Part shown: in pieces, positions 31,375-41,527 of the stretch | Layout of the letters: each line of letters starts with the position of its first letter | Position numbering within the stretch: position 1 is the stretch's first letter | NCBI GenBank assembly: GCA_963575745.1 | Contig: CAUYUJ010000148.1 | Coordinates: 109,501-173,500 of the forward strand | Source of the DNA: Prorocentrum cordatum | Lineage: Eukaryota; Sar; Dinophyceae; Prorocentrales; Prorocentraceae | Length of the DNA: 64,000 nt | Direction: 5' to 3' | Notes under the pieces: generated by a model | Told to the model about the DNA's origin: nothing | Seen by the model: the letters and a program-made list of their open reading frames with translations, nothing else | The model's database searches: none | Program-made: the position numbers and the translations under genes

Positions 31375-32404
31375 ATGCTCACTTGTTTCACAGTGAAAGC
31401 AGGGACCATCACTCTTCTCAGCGAGTCGGCTGCTCGGAAAGCAGCGCGGCGGGCAGCTCGTGCAGCGACGGCGTCTGACGCCGCGATACACCGGTCAAGG
31501 ACGCCGCCGAGGACACGGATCTGTCCACCGCCGAGCCGCCGCCGGAGCCGTCCACCGAGCCGTCTACCGAGCCGTCCACCGAGACGTTCACCAACGCGTC
31601 CACCGAGCCGTCCACCGAGACATTCACCGAGACGTCCACCGAGCCGCAGGACACCGAGGACACAGAGCCGTTCACTGAGCCGTCCCAAGACACCAAGCCG
31701 TTCAAGAACACCGAGCCGTTCACTGAGACGCCCCAAGACAACGATCCGTTCGAGACGTCCCTTCATGGAGGCCGACCCAGTCCAAGACGATCAACTTGCG
31801 AGTGGTGTTATCGAGGTCTTCATTCCAGATACGGAGCCAGGGGGTGAGCATTGGATTGGCGTGAATGGTGGTCAACCCCCAATACGAAGCGACAAACTGC
31901 TCGTGGCCGTCAAAGAGATCGAGTTCCCAGATCTAGACAGGACTAAACTCAATATATCATGGTACAAAAAGGACAAGTACGGCAACGTGGTGATGGGAGA
32001 AGATCTGTTTCCGTTGCGAGTGATGATCCCGAGCGGCTCTAAGGTCATGGTATGGCAGCGAGGACAACCTTACGCGAACCTCGTGTATGATAAAAGGGTT
32101 TCGCGAGTTGCCCTTGTGGCGGCCATCCCCGCCAACCGCCAGCGACGGCTTAGCATTGCCAAGAGGTTCTCTGAGGTCCGCATTCTCCGCCAGCATCATC
32201 CAGAAGCCCCATGTTGGGAAGAAAGCAAAGAAGTGTGCTCATCCAGACTTCTCGTTTCATGTGAATAGCGACAATTCCGTCGGCAAAGGGATGTACTGTT
32301 GCGAGAAGTGCGAGGGCCTGCATAAAGGCGAGTCTTGGGCGCAGAGCAAGAGGGGCAAGCGCCACTACAAGAACTGCGAGCAGATCGTGTTTCGCTCTGC
32401 CTAG
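31375..32404 (+). CDS. RS-rich protein with C-terminal CCHC-type motif, frameshifted
   Basis: ATG 31375 lies 10 bp after a relict leader. Residues 40-127 are an RS/RP-rich region encoded by a 12-bp tandem repeat (CCGTCCACCGAG type, about 31500-31700); an alternative frame would give PSTE repeats. Residues 129-270 are non-repetitive and look globular, from MEADPVQDDQLASGVIEVF to RVSRVALVAAIPANRQRR. M129 is an alternative start. The first frame then runs out. A +1 frame entered near 32165-32215 encodes HPDFSFHVNSDNSVGKGM and a C-x2-C-x19-H-x3-C arrangement (CEKC ... HYKNC), ending with TAG at 32402-32404. I have seen this Cys/His tail at the end of many dinoflagellate proteins of unknown function. 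The frameshift means this copy is broken or misassembled. The protein may bind nucleic acid; this is inference. Confidence 0.55.
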
Positions 32405-32445
32405 CGCTGCAGCTGGAAAAATACAGCATCCCCCCTCCTTCCATC

Positions 32446-32783
32446 AACTCCTCCTCCTCCTCCTCCTCCTCCTCCTCCTCCTCCTCCTCTCCTCCTCCTC
32501 CTCCTCCTCCTCCTCCTCCTCCTCTTCCTCCTCCTCCTCCTCCTCCTCCTCCTCCTCCTCCTCCTCCCCCTCCTCCTCCTGGCGTCCAACCCAAAGAGGA
32601 GCACCGAGACTCCCTAGGGGGTGATAAGGATGAGGCGGCCCATGCGGCGGGGGGCGAGGAGGAGGAGGAGGAGGAGGAGGAGGAGGAGGAGGAGGAGGAA
32701 GAGGAGGAGGAGGAGGAGGAGGCAGAGGAGGAGGAGGAGGAGCCTGAGGAGGAGGAGGAGGAGGAGGAGGAGGAGGAGGAGGA
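32446..32783. repeat. facing CTC and GAG microsatellites inside the right TIR
   Basis: About 135 bp of CTC (32446-32580) and about 125 bp of GAG (32659-32783) flank 78 bp of ordinary sequence. Together they form a potential hairpin of over 100 bp. The poly-Glu, poly-Ser and poly-Pro frames are artefacts. Confidence 0.95.
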
Positions 32784-32927
32784 GGCAGGCGCTGAAACGG
32801 GTGAAGCATTCCTTACGTAGTCAGCCTCCATGCACGAGTTTCCCTGGGAAGGTCACGCGCCACCGCCTGTCCAGGGGCGGGGGGCTTATTTCCTTAGCGG
32901 GACGTGGTTTGCTCAGGTGAACTACCC

Positions 32928-32972
32928 CCCTCCCGCCCCAAGCATTCCTAAATACCACTGTGGCTGAGTAAG
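32928..32972. repeat. right terminal inverted repeat
   Basis: Inverted copy of 15672-15716; reading inward on the minus strand it begins CTTACTCAGCCACAGTGG. The similarity ends after 45 bp. Confidence 0.9.
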
Positions 32973-32976
32973 CCGG
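32973..32976. other. target-site duplication CCGG, right
   Basis: CCGG follows the right TIR end GAGTAAG. Frame restoration in the host LINE needs exactly one CCGG, which favours a duplication over CCGG being part of the TIR. Confidence 0.75.
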
Positions 32977-33954
32977 GCACAGCATGCCGGACTGTCGCGT
33001 CGAAGGCGCGCGGACGGCCGGCACGCCGCACCCCGAGGTCGAGGATCGCCTCCCCGCGCCGGGCCTCCAGCGGCTGGCCGCAGGCGGCGCAGGGGCCCGG
33101 CTGCTGGTTCGCCGCGCCCGGCGCGTCGCACGGGCCGCAGCGCCGCGCCCGCCGGTCCCGCGCGGGAGCGGGAACTTGGCGGGCCGCGTGGAAGCCGCAC
33201 TCGGCGTGAATGCGCCCCCGCACATCCTCGACATCCCTGCTGCGGGCTTAGGCGCCCCCACCGCAGAGACATCGAAAGGCGTGGCGCGCTTTGTTGCAGA
33301 GCGGCTCGTCGCAGACGCGGCCCACGCGCGGGCCGGTGCGTGCCCGGTTGCTGCAGCAAGCTCCGGGCGGCGCGAGGTGCTGGCCAAGGAACTCGCGGGC
33401 GGTGCTGCAATAGTCCGCGTTGCCGATGCGCTGTCCCGCGGCGCCCGGCGGGGCCAGCTGCCAACCTCCAGCGCGCGGCCCCCCGCAGGAAGCCAGCCTC
33501 GCCCGGTCCTCGCTGGTGCTGGTGCTCCGCAAGGCCATTTAAAAGGTTTTTCTGGCCCAGTCGCCGCGTGAGCTCCTTCTGCACCTTGGTGCGAGGTTGT
33601 TGGGCGAGGCCAAGCGGGCGGGGGGTCCGCTCCCTCCCCTGGCCCACACCAGGGCTGCGGCAGCGCCACCAGGAGGCGCGCGGCCCTGCAGGAGGCCGCC
33701 AAGGGCTGCTCGGCCTCCTCCAAGTCGTCCAGGGCGGCCAAGCCCGTGCGGGCGCGCACCTCTGAGAGGCTTTGCGCCCAGGAGCCGACCCACGCCGCAG
33801 GCGTGAGCTGCTCCTGGCTGCGGAAGCCCCGGCCGCCCAAGCGCAGCGGGAGTCTGCACTGCGCGCGTTGGTGCTCAGTGAGCGGGTCCAGGCGAGTCAG
33901 GACGATTCCATGAGAACTGTTGGAAATCAGTAAAGCCGATTGAGGGGCCGTCAA
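32977..33954 (-). pseudogene. LINE reverse-transcriptase protein, portion upstream of insertion
   Basis: Minus-strand fragments in shifting frames. The first is HQRAQCRLPLRLGGRGFRSQ through AAWVGSWAQSLSEVRARTGL. The next is NADYCSTAREFLGQHLAPPG through VCDEPLCNKARHAFRCLCGG. The last is RIHAECGFHAARQVPAPARD through a CxxC pair to ATVRHAVPG. These match the region after the RT domain that I recognise from dinoflagellate LINE-type proteins, including a Cys-rich stretch. At least two frameshifts are present, so the host copy was already decaying or has decayed since. The frame ends at GTG-CCC-GG, exactly at the element boundary, and resumes at 15667. Confidence 0.75.
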
Positions 33955-34099
33955 GGCAAATCAGCCCAGATCAAGCCCAAGACTAAGTCGGATTCAGGAT
34001 TAAGCTGAATTTGACGAAATTGTACCAGATCGGGCATATTTTCGAAAGCGAATGTACCAACGCCGATGCTGAATCTAACTTCCCAAGACGTGCGTCCCA

Positions 34100-34400
34100 A
34101 GGGAGGGAGGCCACCGACTTGGAGGCGGCAAAGGGGTCTGAACTGGTTGGGACTCGGAAGCATCCGTCAGGGGGGGTGGGATGGAGCCAAATCCGCGCAA
34201 AATCCATCCCAAGGCCCCTCGCGGGGTCTATCTGGTGCAGTTTTTCATCCCGGATCAGTTTTTGCTTGTCTTGGGCCCGAAGACGGTCCCCGGAGGCCCA
34301 AAGAAGGCAAAAACCCTTCCAGAACCCAGCGCCTTGACCCTACCTCCCCTCCTGCTGGTTGGAAACAGTGCTGGGCCACTTCAGACCCCCCTTCGGCTCC
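34100..34400 (+). repeat. dispersed repeat family A, copy 2
   Basis: Shares the ordered blocks TTGGAGGCGGC, TCTGAACTGGTTGGGACTC, CCAAATCCGCG, TCTATCTGGTGCAGTTTTT, GGCCCGAAGACGGTCCCCGG, CCTTCCAGAACCCAGC and CAGTGCTGGGCCACTTCAGA with the copies at 4776 and 35385. Confidence 0.8.
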
Positions 34401-34889
34401 AGAGTCCCAACAGTGCACGGAGGCTTCCGTCCCCTCCCCTTCCTCGCGAGGCGGCGGCGGCGGCGGGGGCGCCCGGCAGCTCGTCCACGCCGCCCGAGCG
34501 GCCCCGGCCGCCGGCGCGCCCCCGTCCGCGGGCGCGCCCACGGCCTCGCGCCGAGGCGCCTGGCGACGGCGCGCGCGCCGTCGAGGGTGGGCGGAGGTCG
34601 GGGGGCGGGCATGCTGCTTGTTTTGGGCTCTGCATGTCATGAGCGTCTACCTCGGCACACACACACACACGAAGACGCATATGGCCTGAGTGTGGCTCCC
34701 CTGCTGGCGGTTGCAGCCTCTCTTGCCGCCCGCCTCGCGCGGCCCCACTTCCCTGTGCCTCGCAGCTGTGCCCGGGCGCGCCCCGCCGCGTCCGACCACC
34801 GTCTGCTGCTCTTGCGGCCCCCGGCTGCACAAGCTCGGACCCTGCGGGCTGCATGTGGAAGAGGTAGGGAGGTGGGACCTGCTCCAGAA
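34401..34889. other. no gene recognised
   Basis: Very GC-rich block (34430-34600) with all frames open, a short CA repeat at 34655-34671, then unremarkable sequence. Confidence 0.45.
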
Positions 34890-35060
34890 CAGGAACATAC
34901 CGTAGACGGATATACCCTCTCTTCGACAGCGAATGTACCGGCCTCGCTGTCCATAGACGCATACACCCCGAGCGTGTCTGCATAGAGAGCGACATCCAAT
35001 GCGCCGATAGACGCTAATGGCTGAACAAAGAGAGCGGTACTCCGCATAGGCCCCATATAT
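34890..35060 (+). repeat. dispersed repeat family C, copy 1
   Basis: Contains TAGACGCATACACCCCGAGC, then GTCTGCATAGA, CGACATCCAATGCGCCGATA and GACGCTAATGGCT. The same series recurs at 38570-38680. Confidence 0.65.
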
Positions 35061-35184
35061 TTCTCCTCCAGAAACAAATAGACTTTGCCCTCCAAGTGCT
35101 AGCTGGGGAAGAGATTGGGAGCAGCGACACCTCGAAAACCAACTCTCAAACGACGACGACGCGCGCCATCCGAGGGGCACCTAT

Positions 35185-35295
35185 CCGCCAGAAATGTTCT
35201 AAGAACATTTCGTGGAAACCACAAAATGGTCTTAGGACTTGTTTGGTCGGGCTATATGCGAGCCAGGACGCTTCGCCACTGCGTGAACAACACGA
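35185..35295 (+). repeat. dispersed repeat family B, copy 2
   Basis: GAAATGTTCTAAGAACATTT followed by CGTGGAAACCA, TCTTAGGAC, TATGCGAGCCAGGACGCTTC and GCCACTGCGTGA, paralleling 5205-5310. Confidence 0.75.
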
Positions 35296-35384
35296 CCTCA
35301 GATCGACCCGTGACGGTCCCGGGCGGGGCTCGACGAGGAAAAATCGCCCGCTGTGAACAAATAGTGGCGCCAGGGACTCAGGGT

Positions 35385-35660
35385 TCATCCTTGGAGGCGG
35401 CCCGGTGGTTCGAACTGCATGGGCCCTGAGCGAATCAATGAAAAAATGGATGAAGACAAATCCAATCGAAATCGATTCCTGCACCCCTCCCGTGTCCGTC
35501 TGGCGCAGTTTTCCGACCCAGATCAACGCTTGAAGGTCCCATTGCCCGACAACGACCCCCAAATGCAAAAAAATACACAAAACCTTCCCGAGCTCAGCAC
35601 CTCGAACCTCGCCTCCGCACCTCAGACCCCTGGCCGACAACCAAGTTCCATCGCTTGAAC
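35385..35660 (+). repeat. dispersed repeat family A, copy 3
   Basis: Shares CTTGGAGGCGGCCCGGTGG, ACAAATCCAATCG, GTCTGGCGCAGTTTTCCGAC, CCTTCCCGAGCTCAGCACCT and CGAACCTCGCCTCCG with the other two copies. Confidence 0.75.
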
Positions 35661-36250
35661 CATCCCCACCCCGCTCGCCCTGGGGGGCGATTCGGACGCA
35701 TCCCGATCGAGGATGGAGGCCCCTTGTCGTATATACCCGAGCTGGGCCCCAAGTTTTTGGGCCGATCGACAACTACACAAAGTTTGAGATTGGGGTCGTC
35801 ATGCCTTCCAAGCTCCATCGTTGAAACGACCCCCCGCGTGGGGATGAGACAGGCTGGGCCCTCCGGGCCTCAAGGGGGCCACTTCTCCCCAGCTGGGGTG
35901 GCGGGTGGGGCTGAGCTACCATGGCCCGGCAGGGATGGGGATCGTCGGCGGCGAGCCCAGGGAGAAATCGGAGGGGGCGGGCATGCTCAGAAGGCTCGGA
36001 GGGCCTCCGGCCGTCTGAGAAGTTTTTCCCAACCATCCTGTGGTGTTGGGTCCTCGTTTTGAAGAGACGGTGCCCCGCGTTCCTTCCTCCTTCCTCCTCC
36101 TCCCGCTGCCTCCTCCCTCCTCGTCTCATCATCATCAGCATCATCGTCATCACCCACCATCATCATCATCGTCATCGTCATCATCATCAGCACCAACATG
36201 GTCGTCATCATCACCATCACCCTCCGCATGCTTCTATTTCGGCACACCCA
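35661..36250. other. no gene recognised, ATC triplet tract
   Basis: Unremarkable sequence to 36060, then TCC-rich and CAT/ATC triplets at 36120-36220 leading into the 89-bp satellite. Confidence 0.5.
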
Positions 36251-37611
36251 TCACACGGTTCGTGGCCCCATAGGGAGCTCCACCGAAGCCCCCAGTGGCA
36301 GGGTTCGCATGGCGGCCCCGCCCCATTTTGGCGCACCCCTCACACAGTTCGTGGCCCCATAGGGAGCTCCACCGAAGGCCCCAGTGGCAGGGTTCGCATG
36401 GCGGCCCCGCCCCATTTTGGCGCACCCCTCACACGGTTCGTGGCCCCATAGGGAGCTCCACCGAAGGCCCCAGTGGCAGGGTTCGCATGGCGGCCCCGCC
36501 TCATTTTGGCGCACCCCTCACACGGTTCGTGGCCCCATAGGGAGCTCCACCGAAGGCCCCAGTGGCAGGGTTCGCATGGCGGCCCCGCCCCATTTTGGCG
36601 CACCCCTCACACGGTTCGTGGCCCCATAGGGAGCTCCACCGAAGGCCCCAGTGGCAGGGTTCGCATGGCGGCCCCGCCTCATTTTGGCGCACCCCTCACA
36701 CGGTTCGTGGCCCCATAGGGAGCTCCACCGAAGGCCCCAGTGGCAGGGTTCGCATGGCGGCCCCGCCCCATTTTGGCGCACCCCTCACACGGTTCGTGGC
36801 CCCATAGGGAGCTCCACCGAAGGCCCCAGTGGCAGGGTTCGCATGGCGGCCCCGCCTCATTTTGGCGCACCCCTCACACGGTTCGTGGCCCCACAGGGAG
36901 CTCCACCGAAGGCCTCAGTGGCAGGGTTCGCATGGCGGCCCCGCCCCATTTTGGCGCACCCCTCACACGGTTCGTGCCCCATAGGGAGCTCCACCGAAGG
37001 CCCCAGTGGCAGGGTTCGCATGGCGGCCCCGCCCCATTTTGGCGCACCCCTCACACGGTTCGTGGCCCCATAGGGAGCTCCACCGAAGGCCCCAGTGGCA
37101 GGGTTCGCATGGCGGCCCCGCCCATTTTGGCGCACCCCTCACACGGTTCGTGGCCCCATAGGGAGCTCCACCGAAGGCCCCAGTGGCAGGGTTCGCATGG
37201 CGGCCCCGCCCATTTTGGCGCACCCCTCACACGGTTCGTGGCCCCATAGGGAGCTCCACCGAAGGCCCCAGTGGCAGGGTTCGCATGGCGGCCCCGCCTC
37301 ATTTTGGCGCACCCCTCACACGGTTCGTGGCCCCATAGGGAGCTCCCCGAAGGCCCCAGTGGCAGGGTTCGCATGGCGGCCCCGCCTCATTTTGGCGCAC
37401 CCCTCACACGGTTCGTGGCCCCATAGGGAGCTCCACCGAAGGCCCCAGTGGCAGGGTTCGCATGGCGGCCCCGCCCCATTTTGGCGCACCCCTCACACGG
37501 TTCGTGGCCCCGTAGGGACATAGGGAGCTCCACCGAAGGCCTCAGTGGCAGGGTTCGCATGGCGGCCCCGCCCCAGTGTGGCGCACCCCTCACACGTTTC
37601 TTGGCCATATT
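36251..37611. repeat. 89-bp tandem satellite, about 15 copies
   Basis: The unit carries CACACGGTTCGTGGCCCCAT, AGGGAGCTCCACCGAAGGCC, CCAGTGGCAGGGTTCGCATG and GCGGCCCCGCCCCATTTTGG. Units are nearly identical. Two variants (CCGCCCC and CCGCCTC) alternate strictly from about 36405 to 36940. A few units have 1-3 bp deletions, and the penultimate unit has an 11-bp duplication at 37512-37523. Because 89 is not a multiple of 3, overlapping frames open on both strands; none is a gene. Confidence 0.97.
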
Positions 37612-37689
37612 GGGAATTCCTTTTGCTTCGTCCCACCTGCCCTGCGGTATTCACGTTTGCATATGGTTGGGTCCTTCGCCAGGATAATT

Positions 37690-37795
37690 GTCCAGCAATC
37701 TCCGAGAGCGTGGACGGCTTCTCGGAAGGCCAGAGGGCTTCTGAGAAGGCCTGCCGCCTTCTGAGAAGGCCTGCCGCCTCTCGACTTCCCCCCCC
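37690..37795. repeat. CTTCTGAGAAGG palindromic tandem units
   Basis: Two copies of CTTCTGAGAAGGCCTGCCGC preceded by a diverged CTTCTCGGAAGGCC and CTTCTGAGAAGG. Related TTCTGAGAA sequences recur at 60100-60215. Confidence 0.8.
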
Positions 37796-38569
37796 CCCGG
37801 CGCGCCACCGAGATAGGTTAAACAAGACTGGCCCCTCTCACGCCCGATCCTGCCGACGATCCTCAAAACATACGTCTGGGCCAGCGCGTGCTGGTCCACG
37901 GAAACCCTTCGAATACTACGCAGGCGGTGCACTGCGGGCCGATCCTGACCGCGTGCTGACGGTGGAGCTGTGCACAGGTTAAGCTCTCGGCTAACACACT
38001 TTTTGCGTCGGCGGCTAGGCAGGGGACGTCTGCGCTGGCGATGGATCGTGCCTCAACGGGGATGCCTTTACAGCGAATTGCGCCACGATGCCAGAGGAGG
38101 AGCGGGGGGAGGGCGCGGCCGAAAGGGGGGCGGACGGAGCGAGCGGTTCGGGGGGGACGTGCCGCTCCCGAGGATAACCGATCCTGAAAACAATCTATCC
38201 TGCGATGCGCGGCGCTCCGCCAACGCACGTCCTGAGAATCCTCGATCCTGGCCGCAGGGGCCGAGCCCGAGGCCTCGCCCGGCGGCATGCCGCCCCCCGC
38301 CGCGGCACGCGGCTTGCCCCAGGCTGAAGAAGCGGCGCGCGCCGTCGGGCCTGCGCTCCTCGACGCGGATGCCTCCGGCGAGCGACGGCGAGGGCGGCGG
38401 GCGACGACCGGCGACGGCGAGAAAGTCTGGCTCAAGAATTGCGATGTTCCAATCTACGTTGGTGTTGATCGCCAGGAAGAGTTCCGAGGACAAGGAAAGT
38501 ATCGAAACTGCAGGGTTTTTGCGCGTCGGGCCCCGGAAGGCGATACGCGTTCGACGCTGTTTCGATGCT
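37796..38569. other. no supported gene
   Basis: GC-rich with long frames on both strands but no recognisable content. GGCGAGAAAGTCTGGCTCAA near 38420 recurs in diverged form at 38820, and resembles the last 9 nt of DinoSL only in part. Confidence 0.4.
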
Positions 38570-38750
38570 GTTCAGGGTGCTCGAAATGTAGACGCATCCA
38601 CCCCGCATGCGTCTGTAGACGTAGCAACATCCAATGTGTCTGTAGACGCTTGTGGCTTCAGAGTGAGACTGGCATTCGGCACAGGCCGGAGACAGTAGCC
38701 TCCTGGAAGCAGGTGGGCTCTGCCCTCCCATATATACAGGTGCCACTGGC
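38570..38750 (+). repeat. dispersed repeat family C, copy 2
   Basis: GTAGACGCATCCACCCCGCA, TGCGTCTGTAGACG, AACATCCAATGTGTCTGTAG and ACGCTTGTGGCTTC, followed by CTGCCCTCC and CATATATA as near copy 1. Confidence 0.65.
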
Positions 38751-38994
38751 CAGGGGTGCCGAATCCATGCGCCGCGCGCCGCGCGAACGAGTAGAGGAGG
38801 GGACGACAGTCAGGAACGGCGAGATGGTCTGGCCCAAGAAGGGTACCTTCGACGCTTTCTGGGGTGCCTCAGGTCGAGCTAGGGGGCTTCAGGTCGGCCA
38901 ATGGGGGTGGCCTCAGTTGTCCGACGAACCCTTCCAGCATCCGCGACGAAGGCGGCAAGCGACGAGGGCGAAAGCGAAGGCGCCGACGTCCGCG

Positions 38995-39090
38995 ACGACG
39001 ACGACGCGCCGACGACGACGACGACGACGACGGCGACATGGACGATCACATGGACGATCACATGGACGATCACATGGACGACGACGAGCG
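38995..39090. repeat. GAC tract and 12-bp CATGGACGATCA repeat
   Basis: Nine GAC-type triplets, then about four copies of CATGGACGATCA at 39037-39080. Frames over it read MDDH repeats or WTIT repeats. Confidence 0.9.
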
Positions 39091-39349
39091 ATAGCGACCT
39101 GGACGACGACAGGCGACGGCGACTGTGCCGATGACAACGACGACCTGCACGACGACGGCTTGGGTGCATAGCTGAAGAACCGCCCTCGTATACAGCACGC
39201 CTGCACGCGAGGCCCTTGGGCATGCGCACCTGGAGCAGGAGCCAAACAGGGAGGGGCTGTTCAGTCAACGCCTCCGAAACGCCAAAAATGGGGTCGCGTG
39301 CTTTCCCTCCTTTGGATAGGGGCTCAGATGAAGACACGGCAACAACGCT
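39091..39349. other. no gene recognised
   Basis: Short transition into the triplet tract; nothing was identified. Confidence 0.5.
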
Positions 39350-39561
39350 AGCGACAACGGTGACGATTCTACTACTACTCCAGATTCTCCGCCGTCTTAA
39401 GACTACTTCTACTACTACTGCGAATCGTCGTCGTCGCCGTCGTAGTGACAGTGGTAGTAGTAGTCGACGCCGTCGTAGTAGTGGTCGTCGAAGAACGCAT
39501 AGTCGTAGCAAAACCAGTCGTAGTCGTTTTCGTAATAGTAGTAGTAGTAGTAGTAGTAGTA

Positions 39562-39596
<35 letters not shown>

Positions 39597-39597
39597 C

Positions 39598-39636
<39 letters not shown>

Positions 39637-39963
39637 ATATAGTAATAGCAGTAGCAATAATAGTAGTAGTAGCAGTAGTCGTAATAGTAATAGTAGTGGT
39701 AGTAGTCGTAGTGGTAGTGGTCGTACTACTAACAATAGTTTAAGAAATAGTTTGGGTCGTAGTCTGGTCAATCGTAGTAGCCGTAGTAGTAGTAGTTATA
39801 ATAATAGTCGTATAGGTGTGGTGCTCGTGGACACAGCAGTACTGCGCATACTACTACTACTACTACTACTACTATTACAACTACTACTTCTACTAATACT
39901 ACTAGTGCTACTACTACTGGCGGCAACAATAGTAAAAACAAGTAGTAGTAGTCATAGTAGTCA

Positions 39964-40004
<41 letters not shown>

Positions 40005-40540
40005 AAAGTAGTAGTAGTAGTAGCCATACGACCTCTACTACTACTACTACTACTACTACGACTACGACTACTACTACTAGTACTACTGCTACTACTACTG
40101 CTACAACTACTACTACTAGTAATAAGAAGTCGTAGCGAAATTTGAAGTCGTGGAGCTAACAATTGTGCCAATATAGTACGCGGTAGTACGAGTACTTGTA
40201 GTAGTAGTAGAAGTACTAGTCGTAATAGTAGTAGTCGTCGTAGTAGTAATACCAGTAGAGGTAGTAATCGTAGTATCAGTAGTAGAAGCAGTAGCAATAA
40301 CAAAACTAAGAATAGAAGTCGTGCTCGTCGCACAAGTAGTAATGGAAATGGTAGTGCTAGTAATAGTAGTAGTAGTAGTACTAATAGTAGTAGTAGTGCT
40401 GGTCGTAGAAATAGTAGCAGTAGCTGAACACATTGCAAACAAACTTGTAATGCTAATAGTCGTAGCCGTCATACCAGTAGTAGTATGGCTGGTAGTACTC
40501 GTAAGCAGTAGCCGAAGTGGCGTCGATAGTAGCAGAACTG

Positions 40541-40579
<39 letters not shown>

Positions 40580-41130
40580 ATGGTGGTAGTAATAATAGTG
40601 GTAACAATATTGGTAGTATTAGTCGTAATAATAATACTGCCAATCGCAAGAGTAGTAACCGTAGTAGCCGTAGTAACAGCAGTACTAATGCTAGTAATAG
40701 TAGACGCTCTAGTAACAGTAGTAGCGGTAGTAGAAACAATAATGGAACTAGCGGTCGTAATAATACGAAAGATGGTCGTGCTACCAGCAGCGCCACTAGT
40801 AGCAATTATACTAGCGTAGTAGTTGCAGTGGTACGATTAAGAACAGTAGTAGTACCAATACAAGGGGTAGAAATAATAGCCGCAATACTAGTACTAATAA
40901 CCGTGGTCCTAATAACCGTAGCGGTAGAAGAAATCGTCGATGCAATAGTCGGAGTAGTAGTACACGTAATAACCACCAGGGAAATAATGGAAAAATGGTG
41001 ACCTTACTGGTAGTAGCAATAGTAGTGGTACTGCTAACACTGGCAATGGTAGTGGCATTTGTAGTCATAATGAAATCGCAATCGCAGTCGTAAGGGTGGT
41101 AGTAGTCGTAGTAGTAGTGGTAGCAATCGC

Positions 41131-41167
<37 letters not shown>

Positions 41168-41317
41168 CTAGTAGTACTAGTAGTAATAGTGGTAGTAGCC
41201 GAAATTGCAATAATACTAAACGACGTTGTAGTCGTAGTAGTCGTAGTCTTCGTAGTAGTAGTTGTGGGAGTCGCAGTAGTAGTCGTAATAGTAGTAGTAG
41301 TAGTAGTAGTAGTAGGC

Positions 41318-41363
<46 letters not shown>

Positions 41364-41479
41364 TGGTAGTGGTAGTAATAGTAGTCGTAGTAGTGATAGT
41401 AGTAGCCGTTGTAGTAGTAGTAGCAGTAGTAGTAGTAGTAGTAGTAGCAGTAGCAGTAATAGTAGTAGTGGTAGTAGTC

Positions 41480-41527
<48 letters not shown>

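Larger units (their letters stand above)
15672..32972. mobile_element. 17.3-kb TIR transposon carrying multiple genes
   Basis: Bounded by 45-bp TIRs and a 4-bp CCGG duplication. It interrupts a minus-strand LINE-type RT frame, whose two halves reconnect without a frame change on excision. It holds at least six gene-like units: an unknown plus-strand gene, a Cys-containing fragment, a degenerate transposase-like gene, an unknown three-exon gene, a C5 DNA methyltransferase and RS-rich plus-strand genes. It also holds microsatellites, a foldback and palindromes. Which product, if any, mobilises it is unknown. A 4-bp duplication is inconsistent with hAT (8 bp). Frameshifts in several cargo genes suggest this copy is old. 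That it is one unit rather than nested insertions is inferred from the ends. Confidence 0.8.

Noticed and set aside
32165-32215. An 18-nt GTCCGC...GCCAG mini-intron in the RS-rich gene
   Set aside because: Its length is a multiple of three, so it would not produce the observed frame change; a frameshift is more likely.
36251-37611. Repeat proteins encoded by the 89-bp satellite
   Set aside because: Unit length is not a multiple of three and similar frames open on both strands, so they are by-products of the repeat.
38420-38442. TGGCTCAAG near 38.43 kb as a relict leader
   Set aside because: Only the last nine bases match, and a diverged copy of the same stretch at 38.82 kb indicates a local repeat.
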